Shown: piece by piece, positions 22,681 to 31,929 of the stretch
Layout: the number at the start of each line of letters is the position of its first letter
How positions within the stretch are numbered: position 1 is the first letter of the stretch
NCBI GenBank assembly: GCA_026929865.2
Contig: JAMBYZ020000054.1
Location: 1 to 64,000 of the forward strand
Length of the DNA stretch: 64,000 nucleotides
Direction of reading: 5' to 3'
Source: Hyperoplus lanceolatus
Taxonomy: Eukaryota; Chordata; Actinopteri; Uranoscopiformes; Ammodytidae
Notes under the pieces: generated by a model
Seen by the model: the letters and a program-made list of their open reading frames with translations, nothing else
What the model was told of the DNA's origin: nothing
The model's database searches: none
Program-made: the position numbers and the translations under genes

Positions 22681-22969
22681 TGAAGTTAGATCAGTTTTGT
22701 TTATAAGAATACTTAAGATTCACTGTATCACAAAAGCACACTGATGTGTTTTAATTTTCAGTGTGTCCTGTACAGTTAGTACAAGTGAATTGGATTTGTT
22801 ATTTTGATGTTAAGCAGCTGCAGCAGTGTTTGATCATTTGCCAAAACCAAAAAAAAAGGAAGAAAAATTGTAAAGGAAGTTGTGAATGAAATAGTTTTGA
22901 CTTCATTTGTCTGTGCAACTATCACTATATTGTGCTGTTATGTTTGACAAGGCAACTTCTTTATGGAAT

Positions 22970-23112
22970 ATCGCAATATATCGTGATATATCAAGATACG
23001 CAATATATCGTGATATATCAAGATACGCAATATATCGTGATATATCGTATCGTGACAAGTGTATCGTAATATGCATCGTATCGCGAAGTCCTTGACGATA
23101 CCCAGCCCTAGC
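22970..23112 (-). mobile_element. hAT-like transposon end with AT-rich subterminal repeats
   Basis: The minus strand begins CTAGGGCTGGGTATCG, like the (C/T)AGGGCTGGG termini of fish hAT elements. It continues into ~28-bp repeats of ATATATCGTGATATATC. Only one end was recognised. Short frames on both strands are by-products. Confidence 0.55.
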
Positions 23113-23544
23113 CCACACCTAGGCCTACACACACGTTAATTCTCACACATTTTATGTAGCTACAAGTCCAAGTGTTGGACAATTCTGGTGCCGACTAGAA
23201 AGGCAGTGGACTTTAACGGACTATGCATCCTTAATAAATTCACGTCAGGAACCCCGCCTGTGCGCTTGCTTGTGCGCGTGTCATCTCATTAGCATCTGTA
23301 CTTTGGCCACGGCACACCTCTCCCAGGTGTCAAGGGGCTGCTCCGTGCTGGTATACGGATGGCGTGGTCACACTAGCCAAACGTTCTAGACTTTAGTATG
23401 CAAATGAGCTTGGGCACGGGGCCGCGGCCCTAGTCTGAGGGCCCTAACCCTACTAACGCACCTGTCCGTCTCGTCCGATCTTCACCGGCTTGTGTTCGTT
23501 CCAGGGGTTAGACAGGTGAGCCGTCTTAGTGAAGGGAAGCGCCA

Positions 23545-23700
23545 TTCAGTATAGTCTGACCTCAGCGCGTACTTCATGTCATTATCGTGTTCTATCGGTC
23601 ATTAAAGACACACGCTCTAGTTTAACAGCCAGGAAACTCAGATAGGAATATTCAATGTGATTGAAGTTTACATGTCTCAATGATGCGACTGAGATTAGAA
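23545..23700. repeat. Dispersed block A, copy 2
   Basis: Diverged copy of 21014-21205, again just 5' of the TGCCTCGTTTCC terminus; here the TIR element is complete. Confidence 0.8.
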
Positions 23701-23819
23701 TACTCTAGTTGTCTTCATGCAACTTCTTATTCTGATTAACGTCTGAGTTAGAATATGATCTAAACCGGGTTAAGGCCATGTCTTGGTTACGGTTAGGGTT
23801 ATGGTCTAACCATGTCTTA

Positions 23820-24791
23820 TGCCTCGTTTCCACCGAGTAGAGCGGGTCGGATCGGAGCGGTTCGGTCCGGGTAGTTTGGCTTTTCATTTGCCAAAAGTTG
23901 GGTAGGGTACGGTTTAAGCGCACCTAACCGCTCTGAGCGCTCCTAATCTCAGTACTCCTCCGTAGGGGTACTAGCCGCCTGAAAGGGTACCTAAAAGGCG
24001 GAGCTACACACTGCCGTCATTTGATTGGTCGAAATAATCATTTCCACCATGTGTAGTCATCTCGGCAAGAGTGAAGATAGTCTTGTGTTTTGACGAAAAT
24101 GTGAGCACAGCCCTGTTTATTGTGTGGTGTTTTTCCTCGTCAATAAATTAATCAGTTGGTTACACTGTGTCCCATAGTCACGTAGCTGCCGCAGCCAGCA
24201 CTGTTCGCTCACTGTCTCTATGAGTTGCCCCGAGCCGTCTCTGTGTGTTTACGCCATAGATAGTAGTAAATACACGCTCACAACAACACGGGGGGAATAA
24301 ATAAAGAAGCGGCTGGTTTGAATCATTTCCGCAGTGTGCAGTCACTTCGGCTAGAGTGAAGAGAGTTTTGGCGAAAATGTGAGCGCGCCACTTTTTATTG
24401 TGTGGTGTTTTTCCTCGTCATTAAATGAATCAGTTGGCTACACTGTGTCCCACTGCTACGATGTCACGTAGCTGCCGCAGCCAGCGCTGTTCGCTCACTG
24501 TCTCTATCAGTTGCACCGTGCCGTCTCTGTGCTCACAACAACACGGGGAATAAATAAAGAAGCGGCTGGTTTGACCAAGCAAAAGCAAGAGACCACTGGC
24601 TTGACCACAGTTGCTCCACAGCCCGATAGTTTGACCCACATTCTGGCGGCGGCTATCGCAGTCCAGCCTAAACCCCGCCCTACCAGTAAGGGTAGGGTCG
24701 GCAGTGGAAACAACACCGAGATTCTTAAAAGTGAGTTGTCCCGCTCTTTGCCGCTCTGATCCAACCCGCTCTACTCGGTGGAAACGAGGCA
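23820..24791 (+). mobile_element. PIF/Harbinger-like MITE, complete with inverted termini
   Basis: Left terminus TGCCTCGTTTCCACCGAGTA and right terminus TACTCGGTGGAAACGAGGCA are inverted copies, continuing imperfectly for ~20 bp more. The flanks read TTA on both sides, fitting a 3-bp target duplication. However, a ~30-bp flank sequence ending ACCATGTCTTA also occurs on both sides, so the true edge is not certain. Inside, ~24040-24250 and ~24325-24535 are a direct duplication (CGAAAATGTGAGC to GCCGTCTCTGTG). No transposase is visible, so the element is non-autonomous. Confidence 0.75.
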
Positions 24792-24799
24792 TTAGGGTT

Positions 24800-25190
24800 A
24801 GGGTTATGGTCTAACCATGTCTTAGGTTAATGTGAACTGTGAGTAAACCAAACTGTGGAAACAAAGATGAGAACAGAGAAATGACATCTAAAATCACAAC
24901 GTGATTTAAAGCTCACAGTTTCAGATCCAAACTCTGTGGTTTGATGGACAAAATAATAGTCAGGGATATCTGCCCGTTAACGTTGTCTAGTTGAACGGCT
25001 AAGTTCCACGATCTGTTTGTAGTAGGCTGTGTCTCGAGCTTGAACACACAGAGCCATGTCCCCAAACTGACTGCGCAACTATATAGGAAATGAACTGTGA
25101 AACTGCCGCCTCCCTCCGTTAGTTTCTGTTTTCACCCGAGTAAGTTACAATCAACTCGTCCATGTGCAGCAGTGGTGCAGCCATGCGACG
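24800..25190. other. Unassigned sequence
   Basis: No gene, RNA or repeat recognised between the MITE and the TA microsatellite apart from a short TTAGGGTTAGGG remnant at ~24792. Confidence 0.4.
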
Positions 25191-25192
25191 CA

Positions 25193-25332
<140 letters not shown>

Positions 25333-25339
25333 TCAAAAT

Positions 25340-25735
25340 CAAAATGGCCTGCTCCTAGACACTTTCTGTGGGAACTTTTTTCAATGACGCCCATTCATTC
25401 CTATTGGGCGAACGTTTTCGCTTATAACTCCAGAACCGTAGGTCCTAGAAACTAGAAACCAAGTTCCGTCAGACATAATTCGGGTACGCTGAACACACTG
25501 GAGTTGTCTCCGAGTCTCTACAACCTTCTGTTCAGGAGATACAGAACTTTTAAACATAGCAACGCTCGAAACTCAAAGAAGGAAAGCTCGTAGAGCCTCG
25601 GGGGTAGCACTATAGGAAAGCCCATCCCAAAATTAGTCTAGTAGGCCTCTTTAAATGTCAACTTTACCTTTTCAAGGAAAGTTATTTGACAATCACCGTT
25701 CCGGCGATCCTGGTTAAAACCCCTAAAATAACAAC
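25340..25735. repeat. Dispersed block B, copy 2
   Basis: Second copy of 21366-21780 with scattered substitutions. Blocks A, TIR and B occur in the same order at both places, so the whole segment was duplicated; the second copy holds the complete MITE and the TA microsatellite in addition. Confidence 0.8.
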
Positions 25736-25862
25736 TTCTTATTCGATTTCCTTTGGCATGGAACTCGATTTTGGTAAGTTTGCTTCTTGGTGATTTTTTT
25801 ATTTTGTATCTGTTTTACAACAGTAAATCATTCTTTGAAATTGAGAAGGTTTCATTCTGCAT

Positions 25863-25922
25863 AGTATTCTTGTATCCGTATAGTAGTTAACCAGCAGGAG
25901 GGTGGAGCGTGCCAGACGCCTG

Positions 25923-25953
<31 letters not shown>

Positions 25954-26020
25954 ACACACACACACACACACTTATGGGTTTGAGGTGTGTATTCTTGTAT
26001 CCGTATAGTAGTTAACCAGG
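25863..26020. repeat. (CA)n microsatellite between two ~31-bp direct repeats
   Basis: GTATTCTTGTATCCGTATAG plus TAGTTAACCAG occurs at ~25864 and ~25989 and flanks a CA tract (25923-25970). Local duplication. Confidence 0.85.
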
Positions 26021-26284
26021 AGTTTTGTTTCCTCCAAAAACTGATCTGCACATTGTTTCACAATCAAGTGCCAAATTTATCCTGTATAATTTGAAGGTTG
26101 TTCAGACAGAAAGAGCATACAACTGTCTTTTGTTTTTATATATAAAATATGAACATCTCAACATCCTTAGTCTTACCATGTTAACATGCTTTCTAGTGTA
26201 CATACCTTTATGAAGTCAGTCATGTTTCTGTCATATCTTTAATTATGTAATGTTTAAGTTGTATCTGGACTGTTTGTCTTGCAG

Positions 26285-26462
26285 CATCGATGCTTCAAAA
26301 GAGGATGGAACACTTGGGCGACTCGCAAATGATAATCACAAAAATCCAAACTGCAAAGTTAAAAAAGTTGTTGTTGAAGGAATGCCACACTTAAAAGAAA
26401 TATTTCCAAATGAAGAAATAACATTCAATTATGGGGATTCCGCTTGGCCATGGCGTTCAATG
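26285..26462 (+). CDS. Exon of a KMT5A-like SET-domain gene (C-terminal half of SET)
   Basis: Acceptor TTGTCTTGCAG ends at 26284 and donor ATG|GTGAGA follows 26462. The 178-nt exon enters with one base completing a codon and leaves in phase 0. It reads IDASKEDGTLGRLANDNHKN, then PNCKVKKVVVEG, PHL, EEITFNYGDSAWPWRS. GRLxND/NH, NC and EEIT(F/Y)NYG are the substrate/cofactor-binding motifs of the C-terminal SET half. The closest family I know is the fish KMT5A-like (SET8-type lysine methyltransferase) group. Between PHL and KEIFPNEE about five residues usual in the family (a CLFAV-like beta strand) are missing, an in-frame 15-nt deletion that could impair the fold. Upstream exons were not identified. 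Confidence 0.75.
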
Positions 26463-26554
26463 GTGAGATTATTTTCTTAGTTCATTTTCTGCTACACAAA
26501 TGTCCAAGAACACACATTGTAATGTATTGTTATTGGACACACTCAGATGCACAG

Positions 26555-26718
26555 AAAGATACACAGCTGCCTGGTTGCATTATGACTTGTGGGGACACTA
26601 GTGGCTTATAAAGCCAGCTGGTAACTTTACTAGCCTGATGCCTTCATCAAGCATGTTCGCACCTTCATAATGCAAGTGTTCCTCAAACATCTACAGACGT
26701 TATGACAACAATATACAT
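26555..26718. repeat. Intronic direct repeat, copy 1
   Basis: AAAGATACACAGCTGCCTGG through ATGACAACAATATACATTT; copy 2 is at 28275-28459. The pair flanks two exon candidates at ~1,720 bp spacing. Copy 2 holds ~20 extra bases (ACTGCAAAACATTCTGTTA). Confidence 0.88.
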
Positions 26719-26737
26719 TTCTTCTCTACAATTTCAG

Positions 26738-27867
26738 ACACCTTGTGGAGAACCATCGACCCCTGAGTCTAAGGGTGTATTCACACATGCCGTGTTTAGT
26801 TCGGTTGAAACGAACTCAGGTGCACTTCTGCCTTCGGTGCGCATCTTTCAGGCAGGTGTGAATACAGCAATCGCACTCGGGGGCGGACCAAACAAGCGGA
26901 CCGAGACCCAGCTGAAGAGGTGGTCTCGATGCGCTTCAAAACGAACTCTGCTGCAGTTCGTTTGTGGTGTGAATTTGGCCGGACTCGATCCGACCCAATT
27001 GCAGGAAGCACTGCGCCTTTGATTTCTTTTCTTTTCTTTTTTTTCTTTAATCGCCATCAGCTTCACATTATGGGAAAGTGTTGTTGTCGCCGTTGTTAGG
27101 AAGATTAGTTGTGGTTTGACCGGGAGCCCCGAGCGAAAATATTACAGTTGATAATGACGCGTACACATGCTTATATGTTCAGCGATCAGATGGAGAGTGG
27201 AGCGTCTCCCGCACAGTGCCAACAGGTTCACCCTGCGCTTTGCATGAAGTGTGTGTTTTTATTTTTCTTCCCAACGTGAACGTCAATACTGTCCCTGTGT
27301 CAGTTTGGAACTGAACTGCGCCGAACTGACACCCAGCTGATACACTGCTTAATCAGCTGAGTGTCAGCTTGAGCCTATTCTTCACGCGAGCCGCGCGTCC
27401 AACAGCAACAATACCGTAGGCTATACATTATGTTTCACATCGTAGGCTACAAGCCACATAACGTGGCATTGAATTAGGGCTACATATTATAACCATATGA
27501 AACAACAATAATTAGATTTTCTTCTTCTTTATTTATAGGCCAGATGTAGGCATTTTTATTATTTTAACCCCATATTATATCAATGATATATTTCGCAGTT
27601 TTTACTTCGTTCTTCCTGCTTCTCTCCACCCCAGAATGTCTGTCCAATGAATGAATGACCTCAGATCACGTGTGGTTTTGCTTCGTAATGCTGGTTCACT
27701 TGCAAAAGAGGTAATATGAAAGTGGACCACACCAAACAAAAAAAATCTAAACTCTATTTGGTCTGGACCAAAGCAAGTGAACTAACGGACTTTCCATGTG
27801 TGAATACACCCTAAGAATGAAGCTCCAGCCTCTTCAACAACCGAGACGGCAAGTTGAACCTTTATAT
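26738..27867 (+). pseudogene. Candidate exon of the SET-domain gene, split by a MITE
   Basis: After acceptor ACAATTTCAG (to 26737) the frame reads TPCGEPSTPESK. It is interrupted at 26773 by a 1,039-bp MITE and resumes at 27815 as NEAPASSTTETAS with a stop at ~27865. The TAA target duplication lies within TCT-AAG, so excision restores the frame. With the MITE present the frame stays open for about 80 further codons, to ~27022. No donor matching the phase of the next exon is seen, so this may have been a terminal or alternative exon. Joining the SET exon directly to 28040 keeps phase 0, so skipping is possible. Confidence 0.55.
26773..27811 (+). mobile_element. PIF/Harbinger-like MITE with TAA target duplication
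   Basis: Termini GGGTGTATTCACACATG and CATGTGTGAATACACCC are perfect inverted copies, flanked by TAA at 26770-26772 and 27812-27814. A GGG...CCC terminus and a TWA target duplication are standard for PIF/Harbinger. No transposase is visible. A second, inverted copy starts at 63559. Confidence 0.88.
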
Positions 27868-28039
27868 AATGTCGGCCTCTGAGGTTTTAGATGTTGTTTC
27901 AGTGTCAGTATTGAACTTATCTGAATGTGGTAAAACCGTATTCTAATTCCAGGCACTGCAACATATTATGATTCTAAATATAAGCACTTTGAATAAAAAT
28001 AAGTCAATGTTGAAGTTGTGCATCTGTTCTCTTTTACAG

Positions 28040-28111
28040 GGTCTCTTTGGAGAGAAAATTGAAGCTGTGCCTGGACTTAGTTCACCTCCATACACAACAG
28101 GCAATGACATA
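28040..28111 (+). CDS. Exon of the SET-domain gene (72 nt)
   Basis: Acceptor CTCTTTTACAG and donor ATA|GTAAGTG bound a 24-codon exon, phase 0 at both ends. It reads GLFGEKIEAVPGLSSPPYTT then GNDI. It fits in frame after the SET exon and before the acidic exon. No domain recognised. Confidence 0.65.
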
Positions 28112-28274
28112 GTAAGTGTTGTATTGTTCTTCACACACTGGCAAAGTGTTACTTGTGGATGACTGCGTGTAGTATTTGCCTGTTTTAGCTGGACTATTGT
28201 CTTAAGGAGGGGTTTACATTGCCTTCACACTGTGGGTCAAATAGAAAATGGTGGAATATGTTGGACTATTTGGA

Positions 28275-28459
28275 AAGATACACAGCTGCCTGGTTGCATT
28301 ATGACTTGTGGGGACACTAGTGACTTATAAAGCCAGCTGGTAACATTACTAGCCTGATGCCTTCATCAAGCATGTTCGCACCTTCATAACTGCAAAACAT
28401 TCTGTTAATGCAAGTGTTCCTCAAACATCTACAGACGTTATGACAACAATATACATTTA
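28275..28459. repeat. Intronic direct repeat, copy 2
   Basis: Near-identical to 26555-26718; see there. Probably a local segmental duplication within the gene. Confidence 0.88.
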
Positions 28460-28709
28460 AGACGTCTACTATTAATGGTAATAATATTAAAATGGTATTG
28501 AAAATAAAAATAGATATTTCAATAGCTCAATTTTAAAAGTGACAAAGTGTATTGAAACAAGATTCTTTTTACAACAATCAAGCAGTGACAAGCAATACAG
28601 TATAACTCCTTAAAAAACAGACTGAAAGCATGGGGGAATGACATACAATTTACATGGGGCCCCAGAGACTTAAAATGAAATAAAAGAAATTCCTCGGATT
28701 AATAAGTTA

Positions 28710-29837
28710 TAGGGGAAGGTGGGGTGATTTGTGCAACTTTTTACTCAAAGTGATTTTAAAGTGAGGCCTTGACAGTTATGTCTCCAACTCAAATATGTAC
28801 ATATATTTCAGGATGTTGTGCATCCCTGGCAATAAAAACTTTGGATCTGGAATAAACTGTTTAAGAAATATAGCTTTCGGAAAAAAAGTTGTCTTGTCGC
28901 ACAAATCACCCCACTACGTGGGGTGATTTGTGCGTCATTGTGTCACAATGACAAAGTCACCATCATCATCTTTCTGGCCATCTGAACTCTCATCAGTGGT
29001 GTCGTTAAGTGGAATTGAGATGTCACTCTCTCCTGAGCTACTGTAGACTATCACTTTCTTTTGGTGACCAGCGTATACAGCCATGCCACTGGCACAACTC
29101 TCAGAAATGTACTTTGCACTAGTTGCTCCGTGCTTGTGGAACCAACTGCCACCTGACAAATGTGATTCCCCCTACATTTCTGCCTTTAAATCAAGGCTCA
29201 AAACCCATATGTACACCCTGGTGTTTCCTCCCCATTAACCTCTGCACTACTTACTTACCTCTGCACTACTATCTGTGTTTATGTGGATGTATGGGCTTTA
29301 CGTCTTTTATTTTGGTTATTGTTATTTTACCTTCATTGTTTACCTACTGAATGCACTATGTACAGCACTTTGGACAGTGCAAACTGTCATAAATGTGCTT
29401 TTATAAATACATTTTACTTACTTACTTACTTATAACTCACCCAGGCCCTTGCGCACAAATCACCCCATCCCCAGAATTTTGGATAATAGGCATGATGCAG
29501 CAATTTAGGGTTGACATTGTGCTAATTATATAGACTCAAAGTGTAGCATACCAAAGCACTAAAACATGTGTCAAATGTTTTCAAACGTGTCTATAATTGT
29601 TCAGACACAATAATCAAAAAACCTTGATCATGGAAATTTTACTTTGAAAGGCAAAACACAGTTTTTTGAGCTTAAATGTGCTTATATCTTATTCCTTGTG
29701 TCTCCCTTCTTTACAGGATGAGTCAAATGGATGGCTCTTCTTAAATATGTGGTCACATTTCCAATTTCTTCCACGGTTTTCTAGAAACAAGGGGTTTTGC
29801 AACTTCCAAAATGCACAAATCACCCCACCTTCCCCTA
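28710..29837. mobile_element. DNA transposon relic with TAGGGGAAGGTGGGGTGATT termini
   Basis: Left TAGGGGAAGGTGGGGTGATT (28710) and right AATCACCCCACCTTCCCCTA (to 29837) are inverted copies; the match extends through TGTGCA on the inner side. No target duplication is clear. An internal palindrome at ~28900-28936 (CGCACAAATCACCCCAC, spacer TAC, then its complement) repeats the terminal sequence head to head. A minus frame at 28935-29159 ends in a Ser/Asp-rich tail and may be a transposase remnant, but no family could be assigned. A LINE 3' end lies inside. Confidence 0.7.
29085..29430 (+). mobile_element. LINE (L2/CR1-like) 3' end with C-terminus of ORF2
   Basis: The plus strand reads APCLWNQLPPD and then ISAFKSRLKTHMYTL before a stop, the conserved C-terminal tail of L2/CR1/Rex1-type ORF2 proteins. 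The 3' UTR GTACAGCACTTTGGACAGTG and ATGTGCTTTTATAAATACA ends in TTAC microsatellite repeats. 5'-truncated. Confidence 0.8.
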
Positions 29838-29914
29838 CATTGATTTAAAAAAAAAATGTAATCGTTTGTTCGTGAATTGAGTGTGTGCTCATCAAAGCCT
29901 TTTTTATTTTAGAG

Positions 29915-30056
29915 GAATTAGAACCTGACCTGGAAGAAGGTGAAGCTGAAATTGGTGATGTAGCAGCTCAAGACGAAGGTGTAGCAGATGAAGACGGTGT
30001 AGCAGATGGAGAAGATGCAGACAACGAAGGGTCAGATCCTATCCTTGGACTAAGGG
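29915..30056 (+). CDS. Acidic exon of the SET-domain gene
   Basis: After TTTTATTTTAGAG the frame reads ELEPDLEEGEAEIGDVAAQD, then EGVADEDGVADGEDADNEG and SDPILGLR. It ends with one base before donor G|GTTTGT, a weak but usable site. The exon is strongly acidic with a GVAD(E/G) repeat. It starts in phase 0, matching the exon at 28040. Such tails are often disordered interaction segments; function unknown. Confidence 0.65.
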
Positions 30057-30544
30057 GTTTGTAATGAAAATGTGCACTTTCAACTAGCATTTAATGATAC
30101 CGATGATTTGGGTGTGGACCATATAGAATAAATAGCAGTTAAGGCCCAAAAATTCTAGCATTCTAGTATTTGACGTTTCTAGCACATTGCTCTTCTTCAG
30201 ACTTGGAAGGTGGTGTACGGTCTCCCCCTTTTTTAAAGGTGAAGATGATTGATAAAATCTCACAAGAGACTTTATTAGGCTGACTTTATCTTACCCCTGT
30301 CTATACCGCAAGCCCCTCGTATGCAGTTTCACTCATGCATCTCACCAACAGAAAAAAAAGGCCCGAAAACAAGCCCTGTATAGGCGAGGGGTACTTTTTA
30401 TTACTTTGGGACAAACAGAGAATGAATCCTTTTACATGGTCCTCATTGAATCATTGACTACAGTACTCTCCCAACCATCTAGAGCTTCGCATTGAACACC
30501 TCATTGTGATGCCAAACGTTTCCTGTTTTTGTATTCTCTACCAG

Positions 30545-30601
30545 AAATTCAAGGAATGAAGATGAAGAACCCTAGTGGCGAGGCATCCAAATATCATCAA
30601 G
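30545..30601 (+). CDS. Exon of the SET-domain gene (57 nt)
   Basis: Acceptor TTCTCTACCAG and donor AAG|GTAAGG. Only the frame that takes one base from the previous exon is open: (E)IQGMKMKNPSGEASKYHQ, ending with one spare base. The other two frames have stops, which supports the exon chain. Confidence 0.65.
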
Positions 30602-30739
30602 GTAAGGATTGGAAATGCTATAGATTGTCTGTTTGTTATTTCAGTGGCCTTTCCACATGTTCTAATGGGAGGAAAGCATATAGGTTACATATAGGTTTTT
30701 ACTTTTTGGTTCGAGACGACAAAGATTGTATTTATCTAA

Positions 30740-31700
30740 GGGATAATGTATAGCCAATGGGTCGCTCTTGAGAAATAAAGACCGACAAGGTGAACTGGAG
30801 CCCGACGCTGGGTGTTTATTTCTCGAGTGACCCGTACTTTAGCCCGCTTTTTCCACAGCTTTTATCAGTGCCATGTACCGTATTTTACCGTACCGTAAGG
30901 CGCACTTAAAAACCAGATTTGACGACAGTGCGCCTTATTATCCGGTGCGCCTTATATATGGATCAATTGGCGCTCTGTCGAAATGTTTCAGTATGAAAAA
31001 CCAATAAAAACTATTTAACCCATTGATGACGGCTGCTGCGCGATGCCACATTGTCTCTCCTGCCTGATGCTGCGTCATGCAGCATTGTTACTTTATCTAA
31101 TTTTCATGGCATGCGCAGCATAAAATGCACCGTCATTGGTTCAAATACACATTAGGTGGGTTTTTTCAGATGCTTTACTACCATGAAACTAACTCCACAC
31201 GTTACATACTGTAGTTAGAAGGCTTTGGTGGATTTGGGTTTACAGTCACGGGGTTTAAACCATCAGTTTAAACCTTATCAGGACTGTAAGCAGAAGACAT
31301 TGATTAATAATATTTGTGGAAGTTATATGTGTTTTTTATAATTCATAATAATTTACAGTTCATGTTATTTGCTTTTTATAAGTGTATTTTCAGCTAAAAT
31401 AATTTTGTAATATTTAATACGTTTTGGCAAAATGTTTTTTATTTTTTGTGAAGATGCTGACACGCCGTTTCAGTTTGGAAGACAGACAGCTGCCCATAGG
31501 CATGGGAAGACAGACAGCTGCCCATAGCACGGGAGCATAATATATCTTTACCGTGTGACTTTGTATATTTTTTGACCTTTTTTCATTAAATCTTTAGAAC
31601 CAGAAACAATATCTCATGTCATTGGCGTCAGACTAAGTTACTGTGTCTACAGACGGAATGCCACTACAAGGACCAATAACATCACAGCTGATTAACCTGT
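30740..31700. other. Intron with diverged transposon-like sequence
   Basis: Contains a short inverted repeat (CTCTTGAGAAATAAA near 30760 against TTTATTTCTCGAG near 30812) and a segment rich in GGCGCAC/GTGCGCC dyads at ~30880-30970 that looks like a DNA-transposon relic. A direct repeat AGACAGACAGCTGCCCATAG lies at ~31480 and ~31507. No gene. Confidence 0.45.
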
Positions 31701-31765
31701 TTAGTTCTACTCTGACCACAGAAGGAATTGTCTCATTATTATTCTCCTTTCTTTTGTTGTTTCAG

Positions 31766-31815
31766 AGCTGAGACTGAAGAATGTCTTTGAGGAGAGAGAG
31801 ACCTTACAGGAACAG
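31766..31815 (+). CDS. Coiled-coil exon of the SET-domain gene (50 nt), last one seen
   Basis: Acceptor TTGTTGTTTCAG and donor CAG|GTGAAT. With the spare base of the preceding exon it reads ELRLKNVFEERETLQEQ, charged and likely helical, ending in phase 0. Downstream exons are not visible: a CA/GA microsatellite and a ~530-bp tandem array follow. The gene may be broken here. Confidence 0.65.
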
Positions 31816-31819
31816 GTGA

Positions 31820-31821
<2 letters not shown>

Positions 31822-31876
<55 letters not shown>

Positions 31877-31890
31877 CACACACACACACT
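31822..31890. repeat. (CA)n(GA)n(CA)n microsatellite
   Basis: Compound dinucleotide repeat directly after the last exon donor. Confidence 0.97.
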
Positions 31891-31929
31891 GTTATTAAAC
31901 TTATTTATTTATCTATTCAAACGTACACA

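Noticed and set aside
28935..29159. Minus-strand 74-codon frame as a gene
   Set aside because: Part of it is antisense to a LINE ORF2 C-terminus; only the tail may be a transposase remnant.
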